Assembly (NCBI RefSeq): GCF_004115975.1
Contig: NZ_SDDZ01000001.1
Span: 372,001 to 436,000 of the forward strand
Origin: Gelidibacter gilvus
GTDB lineage: Bacteria > Bacteroidota > Bacteroidia > Flavobacteriales > Flavobacteriaceae
Reading direction: 5' to 3'
Length of the DNA stretch: 64,000 nucleotides
Each line of letters begins with the position of its first letter. Position 1 is the stretch's first letter. The translations under genes and the position numbers were made by a program. Shown here piece after piece: positions 1-8,330 of this stretch. The notes beneath the pieces are model-generated. The model worked only from the letters and a program-made list of their open reading frames with translations. It did not search any database and had not been told where the DNA came from.

Positions 1-246
1 GGGGGAGTGATTGTATTTCTTTCAACAATTCTCATTACTTATTTTGTTGTCGATCTTTTTAAAATTCTTATCGCCAAAAAACTTAAGAATAAATTGACCC
101 CACGTCGTATTTTTAAAACTAAAAAAATCGTTGCCCTGGTGATTTTAGCTTTTGGAGTGTTATTGTTGTCGCAGGCGTTCTTCCCTAAAGAAAAGGAATT
201 GCTCAAAGACCGATTGGAGCAGATCAATCCTTTTGAGAATAACTAG
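1..246 (+). CDS. LysE-family-like exporter, C-terminal fragment
   Basis: The reading frame is open from the first base of the window and stops at 244-246, so this is the 3' end of a longer gene. The visible 82 residues contain a hydrophobic helix (VIVFLSTILITYFVVDLF), a basic stretch with KILIAKKLKNKL, a second helix (IVALVILAFGVLLLSQAF) and a charged tail. That order, a D-L-x-K at the end of one helix followed by a basic loop and a last helix, resembles the C-terminus of LysE/RhtB amino-acid exporters, which work in the inner membrane. The assignment is by resemblance of a short piece only; another small polytopic membrane protein is possible. The repeat array begins within about 15 bases of the stop codon. 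Confidence 0.5.
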   Translation, partial: GGVIVFLSTILITYFVVDLFKILIAKKLKNKLTPRRIFKTKKIVALVILAFGVLLLSQAFFPKEKELLKDRLEQINPFENN

Positions 247-489
247 ATCAGTTTTTGATTTATAGAACACAGACCTGCCCGTCCGTACAGGCGGGTGGCT
301 CGGATTTCTTATGACAATCATTTATTTTGAACATTTATCAGTGGCCATCTGCTCAATCTGCGTCCTCAGCATTCCATCATTAGAACACAGACCTGCCCGT
401 CCGTACAGGCGGGTGACGCGGATTTCTTATGATAGTCACTGATTTTTAAGCGTTTTTTAAAAATCTGAAAAGTTCGTTTGACAGAACTT

Positions 490-523
490 AAACCTCTCGG
501 ATATTCAAAACCTGAGAGGTTTT
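490..523. terminator. Terminator-like hairpin inside repeat unit two
   Basis: AAACCTCTCGG at 490-500 pairs with CCTGAGAGGTTT at 511-522 (one G-T pair) and is followed by a T run. The same hairpin recurs at 782-818 in unit four, and a relative is found at 59541-59588, so it is a dispersed element as well as a possible terminator. Confidence 0.5.
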
Positions 524-781
524 TTAGTCTAAATCAGTGGCCATCTGCTCAATCTGCGTGCTCAGCGTTCCATCATTAGAACACAGACCTGCCCGTCCGT
601 ACAGGCGGGTGACTCGGATTTCTAATGATAATCATTGATTTTGAACATTTATCAGTGGCCATCTGCTCAATCTGCGTTCTCAGCGTTCCATCATTAGAAC
701 ACAGATGACGCGGATTTCTTATGATAGTCACTGATTTTAAAGCTTTTTTTAAAAAGCTGAAAAGTTCGTTTGACAGAACTT

Positions 782-818
782 AAACCTCTCAGATATTCAA
801 AACCTGAGAGGTTTTTTT
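782..818. terminator. Terminator-like hairpin inside repeat unit four
   Basis: AAACCTCTCAG at 782-792 is an exact inverted repeat of CTGAGAGGTTT at 804-814, followed by TTTT. It is the perfect form of the hairpin at 490-523; the stem position that differs (A against G) keeps pairing through a G-T wobble. Confidence 0.5.
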
Positions 819-1213
819 AATCTAAATCATTGGCCATCTGCTCAATCTGCGTCCTCAGCGTTCCATAATCTTAACAGATGACTTGGATTTCTTATGTTAA
901 TCATTGATTTTGAACATTTATCAGTGGCCATCTGCTCAATCTGCGTCCTCAGCGTTCCATCATTAGAACACAGACCTGCCCGTCCGTACAGGCGGGTGAC
1001 GCGGATTTCTTATGATAATCATTGATTTTGAACATTTAATAGTGGCCATCTGCTCAATCTGCGTCCTCAACATTCCATCATTAGAACACAGACCTGCCCG
1101 TCCGTACAGGCGGGTGACGCGGATTTCTTATGATAATCATTGATTTTGAACATTTATCAGTGGCCATCTGCTCAATCTGCGTCATCAGTGTTCCATCCTA
1201 AAAATTTAGGAAT

Positions 1214-1242
1214 AAAAAAACCCTCAACGTCAGTTGAAGGTT
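1214..1242 (-). terminator. Rho-independent terminator after tRNA-Cys
   Basis: Read on the minus strand, AACCTTCAAC, a four-base loop and GTTGAGGGTT form a 10-bp stem with one G-T pair, followed directly by TTTTTTT. It begins about six bases after the 3' end of the tRNA. Confidence 0.85.
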
Positions 1243-1247
1243 TCTTG

Positions 1248-1318
1248 AGGCATCAAGCGGATTCGAACCGCTGTAGAAGGTTTTGCAGACCTCTGCCTAG
1301 CCACTCGGCCATGATGCC
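1248..1318 (-). tRNA. tRNA-Cys (anticodon GCA)
   Basis: On the minus strand the 7-bp acceptor stem GGCATCA/TGATGCC closes a 71-nt cloverleaf. The anticodon loop CTGCAAA carries GCA at its centre, and the T arm contains GGTTCGAATCC. The discriminator base is U, as is usual for cysteine tRNAs, and the 3' CCA is not encoded (the genomic sequence reads CAA). The flanking repeat array stops just short of the terminator of this tRNA. Confidence 0.95.
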
Positions 1319-1370
1319 AGTTTTTGGAAGTGCAAAGGTAAAAAAAATAAACTTGGTAAGCTATTTAGTT

Positions 1371-1733
1371 TTATTTATTTCGGTGCGATGTTAATTTTAT
1401 GGTCACTTTTTCCACATCGCCTCCAATTGGCGGATTTAATTTACTCACATAAACCGTCGCTTTTCTCACCAATTGATCTTCGTTAAAAATACGATTTAAG
1501 ATGCGTTGGGCCACAGTTTCTAACAAATATGAAGGTATGTTCATTTCTTCCTTTATAATCCTGTTAAGCAATACGTAATCTACAGTATCGCTTAATTTAT
1601 CTGAAGTTGCAGAAGGTTTTAAATCTGCTTTGACCTTTAAATCTACACGATAATCGCTACCAATTGTCGTTTCTTCTTTCAAACAGCCGTGATGCGCGAA
1701 CACGCGGATATTTTCAACTTTTATAGTACCCAT
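1371..1733 (-). CDS. folB: Dihydroneopterin aldolase
   Basis: This enzyme cleaves 7,8-dihydroneopterin to 6-hydroxymethyl-7,8-dihydropterin and glycolaldehyde in cytosolic folate synthesis. The 120-residue length is typical. The N-terminus VENIRVFAHHGCLKEE matches the conserved family start (normally a hydrophobic strand, then HGxxxEE), followed by IGSDYRVDLKV; the C-terminal KLNPPIGGDVEKVTIKL is the usual final strand pair with P-P-I. It is divergently arranged with glnS, and a TAnnTTTG element lies about 18 nt upstream of the ATG on this strand. No other folate gene is nearby. The identification is secure at family level. Confidence 0.92.
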   Translation of the reverse strand: MGTIKVENIRVFAHHGCLKEETTIGSDYRVDLKVKADLKPSATSDKLSDTVDYVLLNRIIKEEMNIPSYLLETVAQRILNRIFNEDQLVRKATVYVSKLNPPIGGDVEKVTIKLTSHRNK

Positions 1734-1750
1734 AATTCCTTTTATAGCCG

Positions 1751-1758
1751 CAAAAATA
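1751..1758 (-). promoter_or_regulatory. Candidate -7 element for folB
   Basis: The minus strand reads TATTTTTG, an exact match to the Bacteroidetes -7 consensus TAnnTTTG, 18 nt before the folB ATG. No convincing TTG -33 element was seen. It sits back to back with the glnS element 28 bases away. Confidence 0.5.
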
Positions 1759-1785
1759 AGGCATTTCTAGAACTAAAAAAATCCT

Positions 1786-1793
1786 TAATTTTG
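1786..1793 (+). promoter_or_regulatory. Candidate -7 element for glnS
   Basis: TAATTTTG matches TAnnTTTG and lies about 50-60 nt before the two candidate glnS start codons. No clear -33 TTG at the usual 17-23 nt spacing. Confidence 0.5.
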
Positions 1794-1841
1794 CACAGGA
1801 ATTCTTATTGGATATTTTATTTAAATAAATAATAAGAAATA

Positions 1842-3863
1842 ATGAATAGTCGTATGTCAGAAGAAACAAAACCGCTCAACTTTATTGAGCATATCATAGA
1901 AGAAGATTTAGCCAAAGGGATGTCTAGAGACGACCTGCGTTTTAGGTTTCCGCCAGAGCCCAATGGATACTTACATATTGGACATACCAAAGCCATAGGC
2001 ATCAGCTTTGGTTTAGGTGAAAAATATAACGCGCCCGTCAATTTGCGTTTTGATGATACCAATCCTATCAAAGAAGAACAGGAATATGTGGATGCTATTA
2101 AGGAAGATGTGGCGTGGTTAGGCTATACATGGGAAAACGAAGTATATTCTTCAGATTATTTTCAGCAGCTATATGACTGGGCCGTACAACTGATTAAAGA
2201 AGGGAAGGCTTACGTTGACTCACAATCTTCTGAAGCCATGGCGGAACAAAAAGGCACTCCAACCCAACCCGGTGTGGATGGACCTTATAGAAATAGGAGT
2301 ATAGAAGAAAATCTCGATCTTTTTGAACGGATGAAAAATGGGGAATTTGAGGAAGGCTCCCACGTATTGCGTGCTAAAATTGACATGGGGCATACCAATA
2401 TGTTGATGCGTGATCCGTTAATGTACCGTATTTTGAAGAGACAGCATCACCGAACGGGTAACGACTGGTGCATTTACCCAATGTACGATTGGACCCATGG
2501 CGAGAGTGATTATATAGAAAGTATTTCGCACAGTTTATGTTCTCTCGAATTTAAGCCGCACAGAGAGCTTTACGATTGGTTCCTTGACCAAGTAGTCGAG
2601 GATGACAGAATACGTCCAAAACAACGCGAATTTGCCCGTTTAAACCTTAGTTATACCATTATGAGCAAACGCAAGCTGCTCAGATTGGTGGAAGAGCAAA
2701 TTGTTTCTGGATGGGATGATCCGCGGATGCCGACCATTTCCGGATTGCGCCGTCGCGGATACACGCCAAATGCCATTAAAAAGTTTATTGAAACCGTGGG
2801 TGTAGCTAGGCGTGACAACATCATTGATGTTGCGCTTTTGGAATTTTGCATCCGTGAGGATTTGAACAAAACAGCACCACGTGTGATGGCAGTTTTAGAT
2901 CCTGTAAAATTGGTGATTACCAATTACCCAGAAGGAAAAGAGGAGTGGCTGGAAGCAGAAAACAATCAGGAAGATGACAGTGCTGGATTCAGAAAAGTAC
3001 CTTTTTCAAGAGAATTGTACATTGAAAGGGATGATTTTAAAGAACAGGCAGGTAGTAAGTTTTTTAGATTGACCTTAGATCAGGAAGTGCGTTTAAAGAA
3101 TGCTTATATCGTAAAAGCCGAAAATGTTGTTAAAGATGACGCTGGAAATATCCTGGAAATCCATGGTACCTATTCTGAAGATCCTTCTATAAAAGTGAAA
3201 AGTACGATTCATTGGGTCTCTATAAAACACGCTGTAAAAGCTGAAGTTAGGGAATACGACCGCTTGTTCATGCATGAATCTCCTGATACACATCCAGAAA
3301 AGGATTTTATGGAGTTTTTAAATCCAAATTCCTTAAAATTAATAACCGCTTATGTAGAGCCAAGTTTAAAAGATGCTGAGGTTAATGAAAGATTCCAGTT
3401 TCAGCGTTTAGGCTATTTCAGTGTCGATAAAGACACCACTGCTGAAAAATTGGTATTCAATAAAACAGTAGGTTTACGAGATTCATGGGCTAAAGAATCA
3501 CGAAATGTTGGAGCTGAAGCAAAGAAAACCGAAGCTCAGGCAAAACCAAAAAACCACCAACCACAACGTAAAGCTATAGATATCATTCAGCAATTGGGTA
3601 AAAAATACACCAATCTTCCTGAAGAAAAACAATTGGCTACCAAGGCAGAAATTCAAGAATTGGCTAAAAATGTCAGTTATGAAGAGTTACAGCCATGGTT
3701 TAATACAGCAGCCAAAAAAGTGGGTACCCGTATTGCCACAATGATCACGCTTGGTGTATTATTAGAGCTGGGATTGGAAAAAAATGAAGATATTGATGCC
3801 TTTATTACTGCTGGATTAGAAGATAAGAATGAAACTCTTGTTGGCGTCACAAAATGCATCTAG
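1842..3863 (+). CDS. glnS: Glutamine--tRNA ligase with a C-terminal extension
   Basis: This class I synthetase charges tRNA-Gln with glutamine. The catalytic core shows PPEPNGYLHIGH (HIGH at residues 45-48) and TIMSKRKLL near 273 as the KMSKS loop; the anticodon-binding beta barrels follow to about residue 560. The protein is 673 residues, against about 555 for E. coli GlnRS. The extra tail begins after a lysine- and glutamine-rich linker (KAEAQAKPKNHQPQRK) and is predicted to be a helical domain of about 90 residues. Deinococcus GlnRS has a YqeY-type tail, but I cannot assign this one to that family by eye. Two in-frame ATGs compete: 1842 (MNSRMSEE) and 1854 (MSEETKPLNF); the second gives the usual N-terminus. 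Confidence 0.95.
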   Translation: MNSRMSEETKPLNFIEHIIEEDLAKGMSRDDLRFRFPPEPNGYLHIGHTKAIGISFGLGEKYNAPVNLRFDDTNPIKEEQEYVDAIKEDVAWLGYTWENEVYSSDYFQQLYDWAVQLIKEGKAYVDSQSSEAMAEQKGTPTQPGVDGPYRNRSIEENLDLFERMKNGEFEEGSHVLRAKIDMGHTNMLMRDPLMYRILKRQHHRTGNDWCIYPMYDWTHGESDYIESISHSLCSLEFKPHRELYDWFLDQVVEDDRIRPKQREFARLNLSYTIMSKRKLLRLVEEQIVSGWDDPRMPTISGLRRRGYTPNAIKKFIETVGVARRDNIIDVALLEFCIREDLNKTAPRVMAVLDPVKLVITNYPEGKEEWLEAENNQEDDSAGFRKVPFSRELYIERDDFKEQAGSKFFRLTLDQEVRLKNAYIVKAENVVKDDAGNILEIHGTYSEDPSIKVKSTIHWVSIKHAVKAEVREYDRLFMHESPDTHPEKDFMEFLNPNSLKLITAYVEPSLKDAEVNERFQFQRLGYFSVDKDTTAEKLVFNKTVGLRDSWAKESRNVGAEAKKTEAQAKPKNHQPQRKAIDIIQQLGKKYTNLPEEKQLATKAEIQELAKNVSYEELQPWFNTAAKKVGTRIATMITLGVLLELGLEKNEDIDAFITAGLEDKNETLVGVTKCI

Positions 3864-4174
3864 GTTTTTTCTAAATACTAATCTCTTTTTATAATCTGCC
3901 GTGCAACCGATTTCAATCGGCATGCACGGCAATTTATTTCTGATCAATTTTCATTCACTTTTAATCGACCTTACTGCAAGAGCTATTAAATGTGCTCTTA
4001 TGACATGTTTTTTTTGACTTTTTCCCCAGAGCATGAAGGTTGTTATGATACAAGAACTTCATTTTTATTTTATTCGGTTATTGGAGATACATGACATCAA
4101 ACTTCAGAGAATAAAATAAACCACTTACATTTACAAAGACTGAATTTCAAGGTTCGGTTTTCTTTTTTTTTACT
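3864..4174. other. Intergenic region, 311 bp
   Basis: The stretch holds the strong hairpin at 3898-3930 near the glnS stop and, near the other end, a near-match to a -7 element (TACATTTA at 4126-4133) that could serve the next gene. Nothing protein-coding is recognisable. Confidence 0.5.
3898..3930 (+). terminator. Strong hairpin downstream of glnS
   Basis: GCCGTGCA at 3898-3905 pairs with TGCACGGC at 3923-3930, and inside it CCGATT pairs with AATCGG, giving an almost continuous 14-bp stem with a tiny loop. The following bases are AATTTATTTC, without a clean T run, so termination is likely but the hairpin could also protect the 3' end. Confidence 0.6.
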
Positions 4175-5344
4175 GTGATATACTTTAAACGCTACGGTTC
4201 CATTGCTCAAATTCCTCCTGAATGGAATGGCTTGGTTACACATGACCTGTTTCTTCATACCACGTATTTAAAAGCGCTCGAAGACGCTGCACCAGAAACT
4301 ATTTATCTGCATTATATAGGCGTTTTTAACGACGATATTTTAGTTGGAATTGCCATTGTTCAACGAGTAAAATTATATGCCAAGGATATGTTTAGGAAGG
4401 CATCGTCTTCAAAATTAAGGTCTATTTTGAAAGACGGACTCACACGCATTTTAAAGGGAAATATTCTGGTGGTCGGTAATTTGACGCATACGGGACAGCA
4501 TGGATTGTATTTTAATCCTAATCTTATCTCGCAAGACCTATTTCTGAAAACTTTATTAGAAGCGATTGACGATCTCAAAAATCATATCAGTAAGGAAAAT
4601 CATAAATCGATAAGAGCGATTCTTTTTAAGGATTATTTCCAGGACGACAGCATCCATAAGTCTTCTAAATTGTTGGATAAATACGGACTATATCCCATTG
4701 ATGTGCAACCTAATATGATATTAGACATTCGACCACATTGGCACAACATGGACGATTATTTTAAGGATCTCAATAAGAAATATAAAACACGGTATAAACG
4801 TGCTAAAAAGAAACTTGGCAATATTACATCAAGAGAATTGAATGAGGAAGCCATTTTTAATACTTCTGAACACTTACATAGATTATACAAAAATGTGTCA
4901 AATAATGCCTCCTTTAATACCTTTGTGTTGCCAGAACATCACTTTTATACCTATAAACTTCAGTTAAAGGAAAAATTTAGAATATTTGGGTATTACTTGG
5001 ATGATGAACTCATTGGGTTTTACACTTTGATTCTAAATAATGAGACTTTGGAAACTTACTTTTTGGGATATGAAGAAGCAAACCAATATGACCATCAGCT
5101 GTATTTGAATATGCTCTATGAAATGATGGCGTTTGGAATTAACCATGGTTTCAAAACCATCGTATACGCCAGAACTGCTATGGAAATTAAATCTTCAGTG
5201 GGTGCACAGCCAAAAGCGATGTCCATGTATTTTAAACACACTAATCTATTTTTAAATGGTTTGTTTAAACCTATTTTTAAGTTGATGGATCCTGAACAGC
5301 GATGGGAGGAACGCCATCCGTTCAAAAACTCAGAAGATTCTTAA
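4175..5344 (+). CDS. FemAB/GNAT-like acyltransferase domain protein
   Basis: The 389-residue protein looks like a double GNAT fold: an N-terminal domain with strands such as YLHYIGVFNDDILVGIAIVQ, a basic helical segment (KYKTRYKRAKKKL near 205-218), and a C-terminal domain with FRIFGYYLDDELIGFYTLIL, ETYFLGYEEAN and GFKTIVYARTAMEIKSSVGAQP. This is the layout of FemAB-like or GNAT proteins that add amino acids or acyl groups, but no substrate can be named. No signal peptide is seen, so it should act in the cytosol. The start is a GTG directly after a T-rich tract; no in-frame ATG is near, so the start is moderately sure. It stands alone between glnS and a small acidic protein. Confidence 0.7.
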   Translation: MIYFKRYGSIAQIPPEWNGLVTHDLFLHTTYLKALEDAAPETIYLHYIGVFNDDILVGIAIVQRVKLYAKDMFRKASSSKLRSILKDGLTRILKGNILVVGNLTHTGQHGLYFNPNLISQDLFLKTLLEAIDDLKNHISKENHKSIRAILFKDYFQDDSIHKSSKLLDKYGLYPIDVQPNMILDIRPHWHNMDDYFKDLNKKYKTRYKRAKKKLGNITSRELNEEAIFNTSEHLHRLYKNVSNNASFNTFVLPEHHFYTYKLQLKEKFRIFGYYLDDELIGFYTLILNNETLETYFLGYEEANQYDHQLYLNMLYEMMAFGINHGFKTIVYARTAMEIKSSVGAQPKAMSMYFKHTNLFLNGLFKPIFKLMDPEQRWEERHPFKNSEDS

Positions 5345-5415
5345 TATAGAACTAAACATTTTGTTCTTTTTGTTAAATTGGCTAACTTTCTAAGATTCAC
5401 AAAAAACACTAAAAC

Positions 5416-5628
5416 ATGAAATTATCACAAAGTATATTGTCAGAGATTATGCAGGTCACACGGGATATTGAGGAGAACTATCCAGAACTTGAGAAATATT
5501 TGGACGAACGGCCATTGACCCTTCCTGATGAAAATGACCCTGAGGCTAAGGTTGACAATGAAGCACTTGAGAAATATTTGAGCAGCTTAAAGGCCATGGT
5601 TAAGAAGTATAAGAAGAGCACTAAGTAA
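5416..5628 (+). CDS. Small acidic-then-basic helical protein
   Basis: A 70-residue protein of unknown function. The first half is acidic and helical (EIMQVTRDIEENYPELEKYL), followed by a proline-containing acidic linker (LTLPDENDPEAKVD) and a basic C-terminal helix (LSSLKAMVKKYKKSTK). The words EKYL occur twice. There is an A-rich leader (CAAAAAACACTAAAAC) before the ATG and a strong terminator directly after the stop, so it is probably a single-gene transcript. The look is that of a conserved flavobacterial small protein, but I do not recognise a named family. Confidence 0.75.
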   Translation: MKLSQSILSEIMQVTRDIEENYPELEKYLDERPLTLPDENDPEAKVDNEALEKYLSSLKAMVKKYKKSTK

Positions 5629-5630
5629 AT

Positions 5631-5672
5631 AAAAGAGGCTGATTCATATCTTATGATTCAGCCTCTTTTTTA
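5631..5672. terminator. Bidirectional terminator between convergent genes
   Basis: AAAGAGGCTGA and TCAGCCTCTTT form an 11-bp stem, further extended by ATCATA/TATGAT in the loop, with TTTTTT on the plus strand and TTTTATTT on the minus strand. It serves the small protein gene at 5416 and the band-7 gene ending at 5697. Confidence 0.9.
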
Positions 5673-5696
5673 ATTTTTAGATAGTTTTTAAAAACT

Positions 5697-6629
5697 TTAC
5701 GACTTCTTATCTTCGTTTTTCTTCTTCAACTTAGCTTCTTTCATCGCCTCACCAATCTGGTTACTTGCTGTAAAACTAGCCACCATATTGTTCAGCATAT
5801 CACTTCCTGCTTGAGGTGAGTTTGGTAATAATATCAAGTTGCTGTTGACATGCTCACCAATAGATTGAAGTGTATCATAATGTTGCGTCACTACAATCAG
5901 CGCAGAAGCTTCCTGTGAGTTGATTCCAACACGGTTTAATACATCAACTGATTCTTCCAAGCCACGTGCAATTTCACGACGTTGGTCTGCAATACCCTGA
6001 CCTTGTAAACGTTTACTTTCGGCTTCCGCTTTAGCGCGTTCTACAATTAAAATACGGGCGGCATCACCTTCAAACTGTGCAGCTATTTTTTCGCGCTCTG
6101 AGGCGTTAATTCTATTCATTGCGGCCTTTACTTGCGCATCTGGATCAATGTCCGTCACCAGTGTTTTAATAATATCATAGCCATAATCTGACATGGCATC
6201 GTTCAATTCCGTTTTTACGGCAATGGCGATATCATCTTTTTTTACGAAGACGTCATCCAATTTCATTTTAGGAACTTCGGCACGAACCACATCAAAGACA
6301 TAACTGGTAATCTGATCATGCGCATAATCCAATTTATAAAAAGCATCATAAACTTTTTTGGAAATAACCATAAACTGAACCGAGATCTTTAAACGCACAA
6401 AAACGTCATCCAAGGTTTTTGTTTCTACAATAACATCTAACTGTTGGATCTTGAGGCTCATTCTTCCTGCAATACGGTCAACAATCGGAATTTTCATCTG
6501 AAGACCAGAATGGCGAATACTATGAAATTTTCCAAAGCGCTCCACAATTGCCGCAGACTGTTGCTTCACTGTAAAAAATGAGGAAAAGAATATGATTAAA
6601 CCAATGATAATAAAAGGAATAGCAAGCAT
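5697..6629 (-). CDS. SPFH/band-7 (stomatin-like) membrane protein
   Basis: Stomatin/prohibitin-family proteins form oligomeric membrane scaffolds and often control membrane proteases. The 310-residue chain has one N-terminal membrane helix (LAIPFIIIGLIIFFSSFFTV), then the band-7 domain beginning VKQQSAAIVERFGKFHSIRHSG, with LQMKIPIVDRI and the helix NRINASEREKIAAQFEGDAARI before an Ala/Glu-rich coiled coil (RAKAEAESKRLQGQGIADQR). The lysine-rich tail (EAKLKKKNEDKKS) is cytosolic. The usual NfeD partner protease gene is not next to it: the neighbour upstream is gltX. It closely follows the QmcA/HflK-like slipin pattern; a more exact subfamily cannot be assigned. Confidence 0.88.
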   Translation of the reverse strand: MLAIPFIIIGLIIFFSSFFTVKQQSAAIVERFGKFHSIRHSGLQMKIPIVDRIAGRMSLKIQQLDVIVETKTLDDVFVRLKISVQFMVISKKVYDAFYKLDYAHDQITSYVFDVVRAEVPKMKLDDVFVKKDDIAIAVKTELNDAMSDYGYDIIKTLVTDIDPDAQVKAAMNRINASEREKIAAQFEGDAARILIVERAKAEAESKRLQGQGIADQRREIARGLEESVDVLNRVGINSQEASALIVVTQHYDTLQSIGEHVNSNLILLPNSPQAGSDMLNNMVASFTASNQIGEAMKEAKLKKKNEDKKS

Positions 6630-6725
6630 AATACGATTTTTAGATGGTTAGATAATGTAAAGTACTAATTTAAATTATATTTACTCAGAATCTTCTCTTT
6701 TTTGTTAATAGAAATCCATCTAGAT

Positions 6726-8237
6726 TTATAAGGCTTGTACCAAATAATCAATACGTTGCACTGTTTCAGCCTTACCAATCATAAACATGATTTCAAATAC
6801 ATCTGGACCTTGCATGGCGCCAACCAATGCCAAACGCAGGGGTTGCATGACTTTACCAAAACCGACACCTTTTTTAGCAATCCAAGCTTTGACATCCGTT
6901 TGGATATTTTCAACCGTAAAATCTGAAGTGTGGGTAATTATTTGTTCCAATTCACTCATTAATTCCCGAGCATCATTAGTCATAATTTTAGCAAAGGCTT
7001 TCTCATCGTAGGTTTTAGGCGCTTCAAAGAAATATGAGGATAAGTCCCAAAAATCAGAAATAAAGGTTGCTCGTTCCTTAATCAATCCAACAACCATTGC
7101 AACATAATTGACGTCAATATCTTTTAGTTGTGGCTGGCTCTCCTTAAAGATTTCAGCCAATTCATCATCATTTTGATACTGCATATATTGATGATTGAAC
7201 CATTTGATTTTATCAGGATCAAATCGGGCACCAGATTTGTGAACACGCTCCAATTCAAAGGCATCAACAAGTTCTTCCAAAGTAAATTGTTCTTGTTCAG
7301 TTCCTGGATTCCATCCTAAAAATGCTAAAAAGTTGATCAAGCCATCAGCAAAGTAGCCGTCTTCTTTATAACCTCGAGAAATATCGCCAGTTTGAGGATC
7401 TTTCCATTCCAAAGGAAATACAGGAAAGCCCAATTTATCGCCGTCACGTTTGCTCAACTTCCCTTTTCCGGTCGGTTTAAGCAGCAAAGGTAAATGTGCG
7501 AATTGTGGTTTTTCCCATCCAAAAGCTTCATATAATTGGTAATGCAAGGCCAAGGATGGTAACCATTCCTCACCTCGGATGACGTGTGTAATCTCCATTA
7601 AATGATCGTCAACAATATTTGCCAAATGGTAGGTGGGCATGCCATCACTTTTAAACAATACTTTATCATCCAAAATATTGGTGTCTATGCTAATGTCACC
7701 TCTTACAATATCAGTGAGTTGGAGGGTCTGATCCTTAGGCGATTTAAATCGGATGACATAATCCTCGCCATTGTCCAGCTTTTTTTGGGTTTCTTCTTTT
7801 GAGAGTGCCAATGAATTTAGCAATAACTTTCTGTTATGCCAATTGTAAATAAAGGTTTTTCCTTGGGTTTCGTGGTCTTTTCTATGATGATCCAAACTTT
7901 CGGCTGTATCAAATGCATAATAGGCATTGCCAGATGCTATCAGCTTTTCAGCATAATCCCGATATAAATGTTTGCGTTCACTTTGTCGGTAAGGACCAAA
8001 TTTTTCGTTGTGATTGGGACCTTCATCAAAAGGAATATTGCACCAATTTAAGGCGTCAATAATATATTGTTCAGCGCCTTCCACATAACGGTTCTGGTCG
8101 GTATCTTCTATTCTTAGAATAAAGGTCCCATTATGCTTTTTGGCAAATAAGTAATTAAAAAGTGCCGTACGGACACCACCAATATGTAAAGGTCCGGTTG
8201 GACTTGGTGCAAAACGCACACGAACTTGATCAGTCAT
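6726..8237 (-). CDS. gltX: Glutamate--tRNA ligase
   Basis: This class I synthetase attaches glutamate to tRNA-Glu in the cytosol. It shows the start motif RFAPSPTGPLHIGGVRTALF (HIGG at 18-21), the insertion with VDDHLMEITHVIRGEEWLPS, and the KMSKS-type loop GKGKLSKRDGD near residue 260; the C-terminal helical anticodon-binding half follows to residue 503, a normal length. Since glnS is also present, this enzyme need not misacylate tRNA-Gln. A promoter with TTG, 20-bp spacer and TATCTTTG lies about 22-52 nt before the ATG on the minus strand. Confidence 0.96.
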   Translation of the reverse strand: MTDQVRVRFAPSPTGPLHIGGVRTALFNYLFAKKHNGTFILRIEDTDQNRYVEGAEQYIIDALNWCNIPFDEGPNHNEKFGPYRQSERKHLYRDYAEKLIASGNAYYAFDTAESLDHHRKDHETQGKTFIYNWHNRKLLLNSLALSKEETQKKLDNGEDYVIRFKSPKDQTLQLTDIVRGDISIDTNILDDKVLFKSDGMPTYHLANIVDDHLMEITHVIRGEEWLPSLALHYQLYEAFGWEKPQFAHLPLLLKPTGKGKLSKRDGDKLGFPVFPLEWKDPQTGDISRGYKEDGYFADGLINFLAFLGWNPGTEQEQFTLEELVDAFELERVHKSGARFDPDKIKWFNHQYMQYQNDDELAEIFKESQPQLKDIDVNYVAMVVGLIKERATFISDFWDLSSYFFEAPKTYDEKAFAKIMTNDARELMSELEQIITHTSDFTVENIQTDVKAWIAKKGVGFGKVMQPLRLALVGAMQGPDVFEIMFMIGKAETVQRIDYLVQAL

Positions 8238-8258
8238 TTTTTCTATGATTTAGAACTG

Positions 8259-8289
8259 CAAAGATAGATTTTTCAGGTTCAAGGTTCAA
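8259..8289 (-). promoter_or_regulatory. Candidate gltX promoter
   Basis: On the minus strand a TTG (8289-8287), a 20-bp spacer and TATCTTTG (8266-8259) fit the Flavobacterium pattern TTG-N17-23-TAnnTTTG. The ATG is 21 nt past the -7 element. Confidence 0.6.
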
Positions 8290-8330
8290 GGTTTGGAGGT
8301 TCAAAGTTTAGTGTTACGGGTGATTTTAAA

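Larger units (their letters stand above)
250..1199. repeat. Degenerate tandem repeat array, seven units of about 95-200 bp
   Basis: Seven consecutive units start near 262, 381, 579, 697, 866, 964 and 1082. Each opens with a GAACACAGA-like word, goes on to GCGGATTTCTTATGAT and ends with GTGGCCATCTGCTCAATCTG followed by CGTCCTCAGCGTTCCAT. Five units carry a 22-bp G+C-rich palindrome (CCTGCCCG...CAGGCGGG) at 274-295, 392-413, 588-609, 975-996 and 1093-1114; the units at 697 and 866 lack it exactly, reading straight from ACAGA into TGAC. Units two and four also carry an extra segment of about 80 bp with a hairpin. No protein-coding frame explains the array. It lies between a LysE-like gene and tRNA-Cys. 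Confidence 0.9.

Noticed and set aside
250-1199. CRISPR array or integron attC array
   Set aside because: Whole units of about 100-200 bp are repeated without unique spacers, there are no cas or integrase genes and no gene cassettes.
1140-1394. 84-residue plus-strand frame over the repeat end and tRNA-Cys
   Set aside because: It runs through repeat sequence, the terminator and antisense to the tRNA; no protein family resemblance.
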